Positions 41,219 through 50,948 are shown, counted from the stretch's first letter. The stretch: 64,000 nucleotides of DNA from Bacillota bacterium (GCA_022769485.1 JALEJU010000031.1:1-64000); one strand, 5' to 3'. Notes: generated by a model from the sequence alone, not told the origin. Numbers and translations: made by a program.

Positions 41219-42706
41219 ATGGCTCTGAATTTTAAACTAATTTTTCGGATCTTAATATACATGCCGATCCTCGTATCTGCAGCTATGCTTCCCCCGCTTC
41301 TGATCGCCTTTTTCCTGAAGGAAGAAACGGAAATTGTCGCTTTCGGAATACCGGCAATGCTGTTTCTTTTATGCGGAGGGCTTCTTCTGTTCCATATGAG
41401 CAAACAGGCCGTTCTTTTTCGGCGCGGTGAACAAGGCGAAAACATGGGCATTCGGGAAAAAATCTTTACCGTTGCCGCAATATGGATTTTTATTTCTTTA
41501 GCCGGGAGCCTGCCCTATTGGATTTCCGGCGCTGCTCCTCAGTTCGGCAGTGCGCTTTTTGAAAGCACCTCCGGATTCACCGCAACCGGAGCTACTATTT
41601 TCAAGGATGTAGAAAGCCTTCCGGAAAGCATTTTGTTCTGGCGATCCTTTTCCAACTGGCTGGGAGGCCTTGGAATACTGCTTTTGGCCATAGCGTTTTT
41701 TCCTTCACTTGGACTTAACGGCTATACCATCGCCAATTCAGAAATGGTAAGCGGAGATCTGCAGCAAAGCAACGCGAAGATCAACAGACCGGCGACGTTT
41801 TTAGCTCTGATTTATCTGATTTTCACACTGGCGGAAGCTGGTCTTTTAAAAATCGGCGGAATGTCTTTCCGCGACGCATTTTTATGCTCTATGAGTACCG
41901 TCAGTACCGGGGGTTTTACGCCCTATAACGACAATATCGGCCATTTTAACAGCCTTTACTCGGAGCTTGTTATCGCGTTTTTTATGATATTAGCCGGAAC
42001 AAATTTTACACTGTACTATAAAATGCATGAAAAAAGAAAGCATGTTTTGATAAGAAATGCAGAATTCCGAACCTACCTCGGTCTGATTGCGGGTTCTGTC
42101 ATTTTTATAACCGCATGCCTTATGATTCTGTGCAACTCATCGGAAGGCGGCGCAGTGCGCAGTGCCTTTTTTCAGGTGGTTTCCGTTTTAACGACTACCG
42201 GTTTCGTTACAGCGGATTTCAGTCTCTGGCCCACGCCCTGCTGTATGTTTTTATTTATGCTTTCTTTTATAGGAGGCTGCTCTGCTTCTACCGCCGGAGG
42301 AATTAAAATCATCCGCGTTATTATGCTGTTTCAAATTATCCGTATCGGTATATACAAAAAACTGCATACATCTGTCGTAACTTCTGTTAAATTCGGGCAG
42401 CAGAAGCTTTCTCCGGACATTGCATCAAATATTTCCAATTTTTATTTTTCATACTTTCTGGTTTTCCTTCTGGGAACATTTTTGTTAAGTTTGGATTGCC
42501 CCGACTTGATCACAGCCGCATCGGCGTCCGCGTCTTGTCTGGCTAACAACGGATTGGGTCTGGGGTTGATTTCCGGTGACTTCAGCTATGCGTTATTTTC
42601 GGAGCCTCTGAAAATTTACTTAGCTTTCCAGATGATCGCGGGAAGACTGGAAACCGTTGTAATTTTGCTTTTGTTTTTACCGTCTTTCTGGCGGATAAGC
42701 CACTAA
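41219..42706 (+). CDS. trkH: Trk potassium transporter pore TrkH, first copy
   Basis: A 495-residue polytopic membrane protein of the TrkH/KtrB superfamily. The four pore-loop glycine motifs are present: SGFTATGAT, STVSTGGFTP, LTTTGFVT and LANNGLGLG. Two extra N-terminal helices distinguish TrkH from KtrB. It starts 23 bases after trkA with GGGAAAGG upstream. Only about 25 bases separate it from the second copy. K+ uptake is the expected function. Confidence 0.94.
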   Translation: MALNFKLIFRILIYMPILVSAAMLPPLLIAFFLKEETEIVAFGIPAMLFLLCGGLLLFHMSKQAVLFRRGEQGENMGIREKIFTVAAIWIFISLAGSLPYWISGAAPQFGSALFESTSGFTATGATIFKDVESLPESILFWRSFSNWLGGLGILLLAIAFFPSLGLNGYTIANSEMVSGDLQQSNAKINRPATFLALIYLIFTLAEAGLLKIGGMSFRDAFLCSMSTVSTGGFTPYNDNIGHFNSLYSELVIAFFMILAGTNFTLYYKMHEKRKHVLIRNAEFRTYLGLIAGSVIFITACLMILCNSSEGGAVRSAFFQVVSVLTTTGFVTADFSLWPTPCCMFLFMLSFIGGCSASTAGGIKIIRVIMLFQIIRIGIYKKLHTSVVTSVKFGQQKLSPDIASNISNFYFSYFLVFLLGTFLLSLDCPDLITAASASASCLANNGLGLGLISGDFSYALFSEPLKIYLAFQMIAGRLETVVILLLFLPSFWRISH

Positions 42707-42730
42707 TCAGGAAGGAAAGGAGGAGATTCC

Positions 42731-44197
42731 ATGAGATTCAACAGTTCTGCTATCTTAAAAATTCTCTGCCAGATTATCATCATCATAGGTTTCTCTATGG
42801 TTCCATCCTTAGGTATTGCGATCTTTCTGCATGAAAAAGAAATGGTTCCCATCTTTTTCGGCTTGATTGTCATCTTTCTGTGCATCGGTTTTATCGGTAC
42901 TGTAAACATTCGACCCGCCAGCAATAATTTAAGAGTCCGAGACGGTTTTTTTCTTGTGGGTTTAACGTGGCTCCTTGCATCGCTTTTAGGCACGCTTCCC
43001 TATCTTGCAAGCGGCGTATTTACAAGTTTTCCCGACGCACTCTTTGAATCCACGGCTGCATTTACCACAACCGGAGCCTCTATTCTTCAAGAGCTTGAAA
43101 CGCTTCCCCGCAGCCTTCTTTTCTGGCGTTCTCTCTCCCAGTGGTTAGGAGGAATGGGGATTCTGATATTTATTATTTCCATTTTGCCTGCTCTGGGAAT
43201 CAGCGGGCAAAAAATTGCAAAAGCAGAGGCCACCGGACCTATTCTGGATAAATTCACACCCAAAATGTCCGACTCCGCAAAGGTGCTTTATCTGATCTAT
43301 TTTCTTTTTACCGCACTTTGCCTGATTTTGCTGCTTTTTAACGGAATGGATCTGTTCGATGCGTTTATTTACTCTTTTTCCTCCGTATCTACCGGCGGAC
43401 TGGTCTGCCACTCCGATGGAATCGCACACTTTGACAGCCGATCCATAGAACTCATCATTTCGTTCTTCGCGATTTTTTCTTCTGTCAATTTCACATTGTA
43501 TTACATCCTGCTCCGGGGACGATGGAAAGATTTTTTCCGAAACTGCGAGCTTCAAGTGTTTGCCTGCCTTTTGCTGGCTTCCACCGCATTAATATCCGTC
43601 AATCTTTTCGCACATAATGTTTTTGATTCCGTTTCGGAATCTCTCCACTATGCGTTTGTCCATGTAACCGCTTTTATTACCTCCGCCGGGTATTTCTGCA
43701 CAAACTTTGATACATGGCCGGCTTTCAGCAAAAGCGTCCTTTTCGTACTTGCGATGATCGGTGGATGTTCGGCCTCCACCTGCGGCGGGCTGAAAATCAT
43801 CCGGGTAATCGTTCTGTTCCGCGTCTTTGTACAGGGGCTGCGGAAAAAACTCCACCCCCGAGCCGTTATTCCCGTAAAAGTACAAGATCATATTATTCCG
43901 GAAGAAACTGTTTTTTCGATTTTCGTTTATTTCTTCCTCTATTTGTTCACCTTGTTCGCGAGCGCCCTTATTCTTTCCTTCCAGCAGATCGACCTGATGT
44001 CCGCACTTTCCGCTGTTTCTGCACTTCTGAACACCACAGGAACCGGTTTCGGTCTGGTGGGGCCTGCCGGTAATTTTGCATTCTTCTCTCCCGGGCTGAA
44101 ACTTTTTCTTTGCATCCTTATGCTGATAGGACGTCTGGAAATGTACGCGATCATCTTCTTGTTTATTCCGTCGTTCTGGAAACCTTCCGTTAAATGA
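42731..44197 (+). CDS. trkH: Trk potassium transporter pore TrkH, second copy
   Basis: A 488-residue paralogue of the preceding gene with the same topology. The pore-loop motifs are AAFTTTGAS, SSVSTGGLVC, ITSAGYFC and LNTTGTGFG, so filter glycines remain but loops 1 and 3 differ (AAF for SGF, SAG for TTG). That divergence suggests a different affinity or ion preference rather than recent duplication. GGAGGAG precedes the ATG. It ends 4 bases from the convergent rnr stop, with no clear terminator between. Confidence 0.94.
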   Translation: MRFNSSAILKILCQIIIIIGFSMVPSLGIAIFLHEKEMVPIFFGLIVIFLCIGFIGTVNIRPASNNLRVRDGFFLVGLTWLLASLLGTLPYLASGVFTSFPDALFESTAAFTTTGASILQELETLPRSLLFWRSLSQWLGGMGILIFIISILPALGISGQKIAKAEATGPILDKFTPKMSDSAKVLYLIYFLFTALCLILLLFNGMDLFDAFIYSFSSVSTGGLVCHSDGIAHFDSRSIELIISFFAIFSSVNFTLYYILLRGRWKDFFRNCELQVFACLLLASTALISVNLFAHNVFDSVSESLHYAFVHVTAFITSAGYFCTNFDTWPAFSKSVLFVLAMIGGCSASTCGGLKIIRVIVLFRVFVQGLRKKLHPRAVIPVKVQDHIIPEETVFSIFVYFFLYLFTLFASALILSFQQIDLMSALSAVSALLNTTGTGFGLVGPAGNFAFFSPGLKLFLCILMLIGRLEMYAIIFLFIPSFWKPSVK

Positions 44198-44201
44198 TTT
44201 T

Positions 44202-46241
44202 TTAAACCGGTTCAAAACGAATCTCCCGAAGAGAAAGATCGGCGGCCTCTACCCGCACCCGCAGAGAATTGCCCAGGCAATAACTCCGATGCCGCCTTTT
44301 TCCTATTAAGCGATACCGATCCTCTTCGTAAATGTAATAATCGTCCCGCAGAGCCCTTATGGGAATCCGCCCTTCGATGGTGCTGCCAATGTCTACAAAC
44401 AATCCGGAAGAAGAAATTCCCGTGATAATTCCATCAAACTCCAAGCCGATTTTATCCTCCATGTATTCGGCCTTTTTTAGCTTTTCCATTTCCCGTTCCA
44501 GTTCTTCCGCCGTCTGTTCGCAGTCAGAGGACTGTTTCGCCGCAAAATCCGTTTTGGAAATCAAAAAAGTACGCCTTTTCTCCGATAATCCTTTGCCGTT
44601 TCCTTCCTCCTGATTTTTCAGCCACTCTTTTATGATGCGATGAATCATTAAATCCGGATATCTTCGAATAGGCGAAGTAAAATGGCAATAATAATGAACC
44701 CCTAACCCGAAATGTCCCCGGCACCCGCTGTCATAAGCCGCTTTTTTCATGGCTCGCAGTACCACCGTATTGATTACCGTCTCCTCCGGCCGCCCTTGAG
44801 CATCTTTCAAAATTTTATTCAATACCGCCGGCCGTACCTCCTTCATCCCGGAAACATCCATAGAAAAACTTCTCAAAACTCGTTTCAGCTCTTCCATTTT
44901 ATCTTCGGCAGGCGATTCATGCACCCGGTATATAAAAGGAGAATCCAGCAGACAAAAATGCTCCGCAACCGTTTCGTTGGCAGCCAGCATAAATTCTTCA
45001 ATCATGCGGTTTGCAGTCCGCCGTACTTCTGTTTCCACAGACAGCGGCTTTCCATTCTCATCGCAGCGAATACGCGCTTCCGCAAAATCAAAATCCACGC
45101 ACCCACGTGCTTCTCTTTTTTCCCGAAGAAGATCCGCCAGCTTCTCCATGTCCCTTAAAGCCACACAAATTTCATTAGAAAGGCAGTCTTTTTCCATACC
45201 TTTCTCAAGATAATCCGATACATCATCATACACAAGCCTTGCCGCAGAGCAAATCAAACTTTTAAATATTTTATGGTTCCGCACATTTCCCCGGCTGTCA
45301 ATTTCCATCTCTACCGATAATGTCAAACGCTCTTCCTGCGGGTTTAGGCTGCAGATGCCATTGGACAGTTCCCGAGGCAGCATAGGAATTACTTGATGGG
45401 GAAAATAGACGCTGCACCCTCTTTTCAGAGCCTCTTTATCTAAATGGCTGCCCTCCCGAACATAATGGCTTACGTCGGCAATATGAACGCCTAAAAGCCA
45501 ATTTCCGTTTTCGGTTCGGCCAATGGAAACCGCGTCATCCAAATCCCTGGCATCCGCGCCGTCAATTGTAAAGATTAACAAGCTGCGCAGATCCAAGCGT
45601 CCCTCTTTGGAAGCGCTCCCGATTCGAAACGAAATGGATTTTGCTTCCGACAAAGCTTTTTTAGAAAAAAAGACGGGAATATCATAAGCACGAATCAATG
45701 CAGTCTCATTGGCTCCGGGCTCATTTCCCCGGCAGATCCGTTCCGCGATTTTTCCTTCTGCGGCTCGTCCCGGTTCCGGCCAGCGGGTAATTTTCGCTAA
45801 GACCTTATCCCCGTTAACGGCACCGTTAAAATCTTTTTTTAAAATTAACAGCGTTTCCCCATTCTTTCGATTTTCCGGGACGACAAATCCATAACCGCGC
45901 TCCCGCTTAAAAGTTCCTGTAATTTGAGAAGAGGAGCGTTCCAGTACAGTTAAAATACGTCCTTCCGCATTTCGCTTTTCTTTTCCGTAATCTCCGTCCT
46001 TTTCTAAAAACACTTCCGCTAAAACCCGATCGCCGTTCATAGCATTTCCTAACCCCCACGGGGGAATAAAAACATCCTGCCCATTCGCAGCTTTCGGATC
46101 ATCCAGGGAAACAAATCCGAAACCTTTCTGATTCTTTCGAAGAACACCCTGCAGAGAACCCAGTTTCTCTTTTTGTGTTTCGTATTCTGTACTTCTAAAT
46201 TCATTTTTACGCCTTGTGAAATGTTTCTGATTTTTTCTCAT
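44202..46241 (-). CDS. rnr: ribonuclease R
   Basis: A 679-residue 3'-5' exoribonuclease. Two N-terminal cold-shock/OB domains (KNQKGFGFVSLDD near residue 37; RERGYGFVV) precede the RNB catalytic domain (about 210-560) with DGADARDLDDAVSIG, whose aspartates bind Mg2+. A C-terminal S1 domain follows (about 590-670; FDGIITGISSSGLFVDIG). It degrades structured RNA and works with SmpB in trans-translation, but smpB is not adjacent. Both ends are basic. GGAGG precedes the ATG. Confidence 0.95.
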   Translation of the reverse strand: MRKNQKHFTRRKNEFRSTEYETQKEKLGSLQGVLRKNQKGFGFVSLDDPKAANGQDVFIPPWGLGNAMNGDRVLAEVFLEKDGDYGKEKRNAEGRILTVLERSSSQITGTFKRERGYGFVVPENRKNGETLLILKKDFNGAVNGDKVLAKITRWPEPGRAAEGKIAERICRGNEPGANETALIRAYDIPVFFSKKALSEAKSISFRIGSASKEGRLDLRSLLIFTIDGADARDLDDAVSIGRTENGNWLLGVHIADVSHYVREGSHLDKEALKRGCSVYFPHQVIPMLPRELSNGICSLNPQEERLTLSVEMEIDSRGNVRNHKIFKSLICSAARLVYDDVSDYLEKGMEKDCLSNEICVALRDMEKLADLLREKREARGCVDFDFAEARIRCDENGKPLSVETEVRRTANRMIEEFMLAANETVAEHFCLLDSPFIYRVHESPAEDKMEELKRVLRSFSMDVSGMKEVRPAVLNKILKDAQGRPEETVINTVVLRAMKKAAYDSGCRGHFGLGVHYYCHFTSPIRRYPDLMIHRIIKEWLKNQEEGNGKGLSEKRRTFLISKTDFAAKQSSDCEQTAEELEREMEKLKKAEYMEDKIGLEFDGIITGISSSGLFVDIGSTIEGRIPIRALRDDYYIYEEDRYRLIGKRRHRSYCLGNSLRVRVEAADLSLREIRFEPV

Positions 46242-46307
46242 ATACTGTTTCCTCCGGTTTTAGTTTAACACGAATCCGTCCATACTAACAACGAGGAGGA
46301 TCGTTTT

Positions 46308-46730
46308 ATGAAAATTTATGATTTAATGTCTCATTCCGTTTCCTGCGTACGCCCGGAAACTTCCATCGTTCAAGTTGCCAAGCAAATGCGTCAGGAAGAC
46401 GTAGGCGCAATTCCGGTCTGCGATGACCAAGACAGAGTTTTAGGCATTGTCACCGACAGAGACATCGTTATTCGTTCAGTCTCCAACGGATCCGAAAATT
46501 TATCGGCAATGGATATCATGTCTCGAAATCCGATCACTGTTTCACCGGGAATGAGTACCCATGAAGCTGCCCTTTTAATGGCGGGAAACCAGGTTCGCCG
46601 CCTTCCGGTCGTAGAAAATGAACGCTTAGTAGGTTTCCTGTCGCTTTCCGATATTGCCCGCCGGAACTTGTATGTAGACGAAGCCGGGGATGCGCTTTCT
46701 GCTATCTCCAAAGCTACTCCCATAGGATAA
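46308..46730 (+). CDS. tandem CBS-domain protein
   Basis: A 140-residue protein consisting only of two CBS motifs (7-60, DLMSHSVSCVRPETSI..GIVTDRDIVIRS; 70-125, MSRNPITVSPGMST..GFLSLSDIARRN). Such Bateman modules bind adenosine nucleotides or related ligands; without a catalytic domain the target is unknown. AGGAGG precedes the ATG. It is alone on the plus strand and ends at a shared terminator. Confidence 0.88.
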   Translation: MKIYDLMSHSVSCVRPETSIVQVAKQMRQEDVGAIPVCDDQDRVLGIVTDRDIVIRSVSNGSENLSAMDIMSRNPITVSPGMSTHEAALLMAGNQVRRLPVVENERLVGFLSLSDIARRNLYVDEAGDALSAISKATPIG

Positions 46731-46732
46731 AA

Positions 46733-46774
46733 ACAAGAGGCAAATCGTACAGATTCTGCCTCTTGTTTTTCTTT
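46733..46774. terminator. bidirectional terminator between CBS and lipoprotein genes
   Basis: ACAAGAGGCA (46733-46742) pairs with TGCCTCTTGT (46757-46766), followed by TTTTTCTTTT on the plus strand. The minus strand shows only a short U-rich end (TTTTATCC). Confidence 0.8.
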
Positions 46775-46782
46775 TGTTTCTT

Positions 46783-47082
46783 TTACTGATTGGCAGCTCC
46801 GCCTTTGACGTCATTGTCAGTCTTTGTGGTTCTGTCATTATCAGGTGCATTATTGTCGTTCCCGTCTAATAAATCATCTACATCGTCTTCCACATCATCC
46901 ACCACATTGTCGCCATTGTTGTTATTGCCGTTATTGTCGTTTGCGGTTCCGTTATCATTGAGTTCATTTGTGGTTCCGTTATTATCCGGAGTCACATCAT
47001 CATTCTGGTTGTTCCCGCAGCCTACAAAAGCGGCCAGAGCTAAAATCAATAAAAGTCCGATGATAATCTTCTTTGTTTTCAC
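46783..47082 (-). CDS. Asn/Asp-rich lipoprotein
   Basis: A predicted 99-residue lipoprotein: basic n-region (KTKK), hydrophobic h-region (IIIGLLLILALAAFVG) and a lipobox cysteine in AAFVGC. The mature part is almost entirely Asn, Asp, Gly and Thr with one acidic helix-like patch (DDVEDDVDDLLDG). No family is recognised; it may be a surface spacer or cation-binding tether. I choose GTG at 47082, because GGAG lies nine bases before it; the ATG nine bases further upstream sits directly on the ribosome binding site. Confidence 0.7.
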   Translation of the reverse strand: MKTKKIIIGLLLILALAAFVGCGNNQNDDVTPDNNGTTNELNDNGTANDNNGNNNNGDNVVDDVEDDVDDLLDGNDNNAPDNDRTTKTDNDVKGGAANQ

Positions 47083-47144
47083 TTCTTTCATCTCCTCTCT
47101 TATTTCATAAATATTGTTTGTTACAGAACCGTTTTTTAACACAA

Positions 47145-47188
47145 GCAAAAAATAGAAACAAACGGCGAAGAATGCTCCTCGCCGTTTG
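47145..47188 (-). terminator. hppA terminator
   Basis: On the minus strand AAACGGCGA / TCGCCGTTT (47179-47187 and 47160-47168) is followed by GTTTCTATTTTTT. It ends the pyrophosphatase transcript. Confidence 0.85.
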
Positions 47189-47225
47189 GAAAAATTTTCT
47201 TTTTATAAATTTTATAAGCTAAACC

Positions 47226-49274
47226 TTAGCCCAGCAAACCGCTTCCGAACAGAGGCGCGAATACAACCGCTACGATTGTCATCAGCTTGATCAGAATGTT
47301 GATAGACGGACCGGAAGTATCCTTGAACGGATCGCCTACGGTATCGCCTACAACTGCAGCTTTATGAGGATCGCTGCCCTTGCCGCCGTAATGCCCTTCT
47401 TCGATGTACTTTTTCGCGTTATCCCAGGCGCCGCCTGCATTTGCCATCATGATAGCCAGCAGAACACCTGCAGCCAGAGCACCTGCCAGCATGCCGCCCA
47501 AAGCAGCTGAGCCCATAATAAAGCCAACAGCCAAGGGAGCTACGATAGCCAACAGACCGGGAGCAACCATTTCTTTCAAAGCAGCCTTTGTGCTGATATC
47601 TACGCATCTTGCATAATCCGGTTTGGAAGTACCTTCCATAATTCCTTTATCCGCTCTGAACTGTCTTCTTACTTCTTCAATCATTTCATTTGCAGCTCTG
47701 CCCACGGAATTCATAGTCAAAGCAGAGAACAGGAACGGAAGCATAGCGCCGATGAACAGTCCTGCGATTACCAGGGGATCCAGCAAACTGATATTAAAGG
47801 AAACACCTTCGCCAAGAGAACCGGAATCTTCTACAACCTGAGAATAGGAAGCGAAAAGAGCCAAAGCGGTCAAAGCCGCGGAACCAATGGCAAAACCCTT
47901 TCCGATTGCAGCAGTTGTGTTACCTACAGAGTCCAACTTGTCTGTAATATTACGAACTTCATGGGGCAGCTCGGACATTTCCGCAATACCGCCTGCATTA
48001 TCGGATACGGGACCGTAAGCGTCTACAGCTACAACCATACCCGCTGTAGAAAGCATACCTACTGCAGCCAAAGCAATTCCGTACAAACCCGCACAGGCAT
48101 TCGCAACCAGAATGCCTACCGCTACAAAGAGCAGAGGCCATACTGTGGAAAGCATACCTACGCCCAAGCCACTGATGATTGTAGTGGCGGAACCGGTCTG
48201 GCTCTGCTCTGCAATCTTCTTTACATGCTTATAGTCGCCGGAAGTATAAACTTCTGTAACCTTACCGATGGCGATACCTACAATCAGACCTGCAACAATC
48301 GCAACAGCGCAGTTAAAAGTGCCGAAGAACACCTTACTCAGAATGAAGGATACGATTACAACGATAATAGCAGAAATATATGTACCCATATTCAGCGCAG
48401 TCGCCGGATTGGAGCCATCCTTGCCTCTTACCATCAGAATGCCGACTAAGGAAGCCAGAATGCCCACAGCGGCTAAAATCAAGGGAAATACACAGCCTTC
48501 AAGCGGAGGCAATGCGAACGCTTCACCGAATGCCGGAGTAATCGTCGGGATAATAACCGCCAGAGTAATTGCGGAAATAATGGAACCTACATAAGATTCA
48601 AACAAGTCGGAACCCATGCCGGCCACGTCGCCTACATTGTCGCCTACGTTGTCAGCAATAACGGCCGGGTTTCTCGGGTCGTCTTCAGGGATTCCGGCTT
48701 CAACCTTTCCTACCAGGTCAGCGCCTACGTCAGCAGCCTTTGTATAGATACCGCCGCCTACACGACCGAACAGAGCCATAGAGGATGCACCCAGACCAAA
48801 GCCGGTAATTACAGATGCACAGTCAATACCCAGAACAACAAAGATCGTTCCTACGCCCAGCAGACCTAAACCTACTACGCACAAGCCCATAACAGCGCCG
48901 CTCCGGAAAGCAACCTTCAGAGCTTTCGGCATACCGCCTTCTTTTGCTGCGTTTGCTGTTCTTACGTTACCTTTCGTAGCAACGTTCATTCCGAAGAAAC
49001 CCGCGAGCACAGAGAACAACGCGCCGAAAACATACAGAACCGCTGTAACCCAGCCGATTCCGATACCTAAAATGATGAACAGCGCAACAATTACGATTGC
49101 CATCATCTTGTATTCTCTCTTCAAAAATGCCATAGCGCCTTCGTGGATAAAACCGGCGATTTCTTTCATACGGCTTGTCCCTACGTCAACTTTGCTAATC
49201 CAAGCGGAAAGAGCAAAAGCAACGATCAGCGCAATTATGCCGCAGACAGGTGCAGCTATTGCCAACGTGTTCAT
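47226..49274 (-). CDS. hppA: K+-dependent, probably Na+-translocating membrane pyrophosphatase
   Basis: A 682-residue, roughly 16-helix membrane pyrophosphatase that couples PPi hydrolysis to cation pumping. The substrate motif [21 protein letters not shown].. (from about residue 180) and DNVGDNVGD are intact. GNTTAA, rather than GNTTKA, marks the K+-dependent class. DLFESYVG places the key Glu where Na+-pumping enzymes have it, while classical H+ pumps read DLFGSYAE. So K+-dependent and probably Na+ (or Na+/H+) transport is predicted. Start at 49274 with AGGAGG 12 bases upstream. It follows secG across a weak hairpin. Confidence 0.94.
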   Translation of the reverse strand: MNTLAIAAPVCGIIALIVAFALSAWISKVDVGTSRMKEIAGFIHEGAMAFLKREYKMMAIVIVALFIILGIGIGWVTAVLYVFGALFSVLAGFFGMNVATKGNVRTANAAKEGGMPKALKVAFRSGAVMGLCVVGLGLLGVGTIFVVLGIDCASVITGFGLGASSMALFGRVGGGIYTKAADVGADLVGKVEAGIPEDDPRNPAVIADNVGDNVGDVAGMGSDLFESYVGSIISAITLAVIIPTITPAFGEAFALPPLEGCVFPLILAAVGILASLVGILMVRGKDGSNPATALNMGTYISAIIVVIVSFILSKVFFGTFNCAVAIVAGLIVGIAIGKVTEVYTSGDYKHVKKIAEQSQTGSATTIISGLGVGMLSTVWPLLFVAVGILVANACAGLYGIALAAVGMLSTAGMVVAVDAYGPVSDNAGGIAEMSELPHEVRNITDKLDSVGNTTAAIGKGFAIGSAALTALALFASYSQVVEDSGSLGEGVSFNISLLDPLVIAGLFIGAMLPFLFSALTMNSVGRAANEMIEEVRRQFRADKGIMEGTSKPDYARCVDISTKAALKEMVAPGLLAIVAPLAVGFIMGSAALGGMLAGALAAGVLLAIMMANAGGAWDNAKKYIEEGHYGGKGSDPHKAAVVGDTVGDPFKDTSGPSINILIKLMTIVAVVFAPLFGSGLLG

Positions 49275-49327
49275 TTTATAAAATTCCTCCTTTTTCCTTT
49301 GCCCTGCTTTCACAGGGTACAACAATA

Positions 49328-49357
49328 TTAAGAGGCGCCGAATTCAACACCTCTTAA
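49328..49357 (-). terminator. possible secG terminator
   Basis: TTAAGAGG / CCTCTTAA (49328-49335 and 49350-49357), followed on the minus strand by TATTGTTG only. Weak; it may simply structure the hppA leader, which also holds a CCCTG..CAGGG stem. Confidence 0.4.
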
Positions 49358-49393
49358 AACGTTTCGGATAAAAATATAATAATTCCGCACCAA

Positions 49394-49624
49394 TTACTCG
49401 ATGCAAACCAGTGCCAGTGAACAAATAATAAAGCAGATTGCTCCTACGATACTGATCTTGCTCAGAACCGCTTCGTAGCCTTTGCTCTTTTTCTTGCCGA
49501 ACAGCTGCTCTGCACCGCCGCCGATAGCTCCGGACAGGCCGGCGCTCTTACCGGACTGCAGCAGGATACTTGCGATCAAAACAATACTCGAAATTGCGAG
49601 TAAAATCATCAAAAATGTTTTCAC
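49394..49624 (-). CDS. secG: protein translocase subunit SecG
   Basis: A 76-residue two-helix SecYEG subunit: helix 1 (FLMILLAISSIVLIASILLQ), the loop SGKSAGLSGAIGGGAEQLFG with the typical GGG.E.LFG motif, and helix 2 (ISIVGAICFIICSLALVCI). The start is GTG at 49624, eight bases after GGAGG; a longer frame to 49675 begins with non-SecG sequence. SecG commonly follows eno or precedes rnr in Firmicutes. Confidence 0.93.
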   Translation of the reverse strand: MKTFLMILLAISSIVLIASILLQSGKSAGLSGAIGGGAEQLFGKKKSKGYEAVLSKISIVGAICFIICSLALVCIE

Positions 49625-49674
49625 CTTTGCACCTCCATTAGTAGTATAACCACTATAGTTTAACACGAGACACA

Positions 49675-49700
49675 TTAAAAATCAAGCATTTTCATGCTTA
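49675..49700 (-). terminator. terminator of the SLH lipoprotein gene
   Basis: On the minus strand AAGCAT-GAAA-ATGCTT (plus-strand 49684-49699) followed by GATTTTTAA. Confidence 0.7.
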
Positions 49701-49731
49701 AGCTTCGGCTTTCAAAAACGAGTCCGTCCGC

Positions 49732-50925
49732 TTACCAGACCCGATAAAGAATTTCTGCGAACTGCGCTCTGGTAGCCGGCGCTTTGGGATTGCATCTTCC
49801 GTTTTCATCAACCAGCAGTATTCCGCTTTTACCTGCAAATGTTATTGCTTCCTTAGCCCATTCGCTGGCATCGGTAAAATCGGAACAAACTACGAGTTCA
49901 CCGGTTCCTACCCAATCAGATATATCGTTAACTTCGATGTAATTATATAACATCTTCAGAAGTTCCTGCATCGTTAATTCTTTTTCCGGCGCAAACCTCG
50001 TTTCCGAAACCCCATCTACCACCTTTGTGCTGTACGCCCAGCAAATTGTATCGTAGTACCATGCACTCGGCGAAACGTCGATAAACGGAACGTCCCGATA
50101 TTTTTGCCCTTCAAATTCAAAATACCGCTGAATCATAGCCACCGCTTCCGCTCTTTTAATCGTATCGTCCGGTTTCATCAAGGTTTCGGTTTTGCCTTTC
50201 ATAACCTCCATACCATACATAACCCGGAGCGCTTCTTCGGCCCAATGCCCTGGGACATCCGTCAGCGGAAAATTGGATTTTAAAAGCGCTTCCGCCTGCT
50301 TTTCGTTGATTTTCCATTTTGCGTTGAGCGGTGTGAAACCGTTCCAAACCAACGTCCCGTCTTTTTCAACTTTGTTTGCGTTGTTGGAAACCAGATTGCC
50401 GTCCACCTTGACCGCATAACGGAATTTAAACATTTCCTGCATCATTTTCTGCGTGTATCCCTGCAGCGCCTGTCCCTCTGATTCCTCATCTATGGTTTCC
50501 ATCATGCTTTCCATGTCAAGATTCAGATAATACTGTCCGTCGGCCTGTTCGACAAACATATTGCACAAAATAGACATTTCTGCCATATCGAAACCGAACA
50601 GTACTTCTTTATCAATGCCTTCTTCAAGACCTTCAAATGCGAATTCTGTGATTTCTCCCACATAATTTACATCGTCAAGGGTATAACTCGTCCGCTCTAT
50701 CCGGATCCCCGCTTCCCGGCAAATCTGCAGTTCTTCCGCAGTAGTATAGAACTCTTCTTCTTCGTATGTGCCATCCTCGATAAGAGCCTTATCTATTGCG
50801 GCAACCACCCTTTCCGTACCGTTTCCGTCCTTGTCAATATTCACAGCTACATCAAGGTTTACGCAGCCCGTCAGCGCAAAAGCAAAGACCAATAACACTC
50901 CGATCATCAGCAGTTTCTTTCTCAG
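49732..50925 (-). CDS. lipoprotein with three S-layer homology domains
   Basis: A 397-residue cell-surface lipoprotein. The signal peptide RKKLLMIGVLLVFAFALTGC has an LTGC lipobox. A mature domain of unknown type (about 25-215; VAVNIDKDGNGTERV is typical of bacterial lipoproteins of this kind) is followed by three SLH repeats (from about 222, 273 and 340; FPLTDVPGHWAEEALRVMYG, FIDVSPSAWYYDTICWAY, FTDASEWAKEAITFAGKSG) that bind pyruvylated wall polymers. The first ATG (50907) would remove the basic n-region; a CTG at 50925, eight bases after GGAG, restores it, so I favour that non-standard start. Confidence 0.75.
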   Translation of the reverse strand: MRKKLLMIGVLLVFAFALTGCVNLDVAVNIDKDGNGTERVVAAIDKALIEDGTYEEEEFYTTAEELQICREAGIRIERTSYTLDDVNYVGEITEFAFEGLEEGIDKEVLFGFDMAEMSILCNMFVEQADGQYYLNLDMESMMETIDEESEGQALQGYTQKMMQEMFKFRYAVKVDGNLVSNNANKVEKDGTLVWNGFTPLNAKWKINEKQAEALLKSNFPLTDVPGHWAEEALRVMYGMEVMKGKTETLMKPDDTIKRAEAVAMIQRYFEFEGQKYRDVPFIDVSPSAWYYDTICWAYSTKVVDGVSETRFAPEKELTMQELLKMLYNYIEVNDISDWVGTGELVVCSDFTDASEWAKEAITFAGKSGILLVDENGRCNPKAPATRAQFAEILYRVW

Positions 50926-50948
50926 TATGTAAACTCCTTTTTATCGAA

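Noticed and set aside
43589-44215. 208-codon minus-strand frame opposite the second trkH
   Set aside because: Composition is biased (Arg, Lys, Glu, Asn) as expected from the reverse of hydrophobic helices; no start signals.
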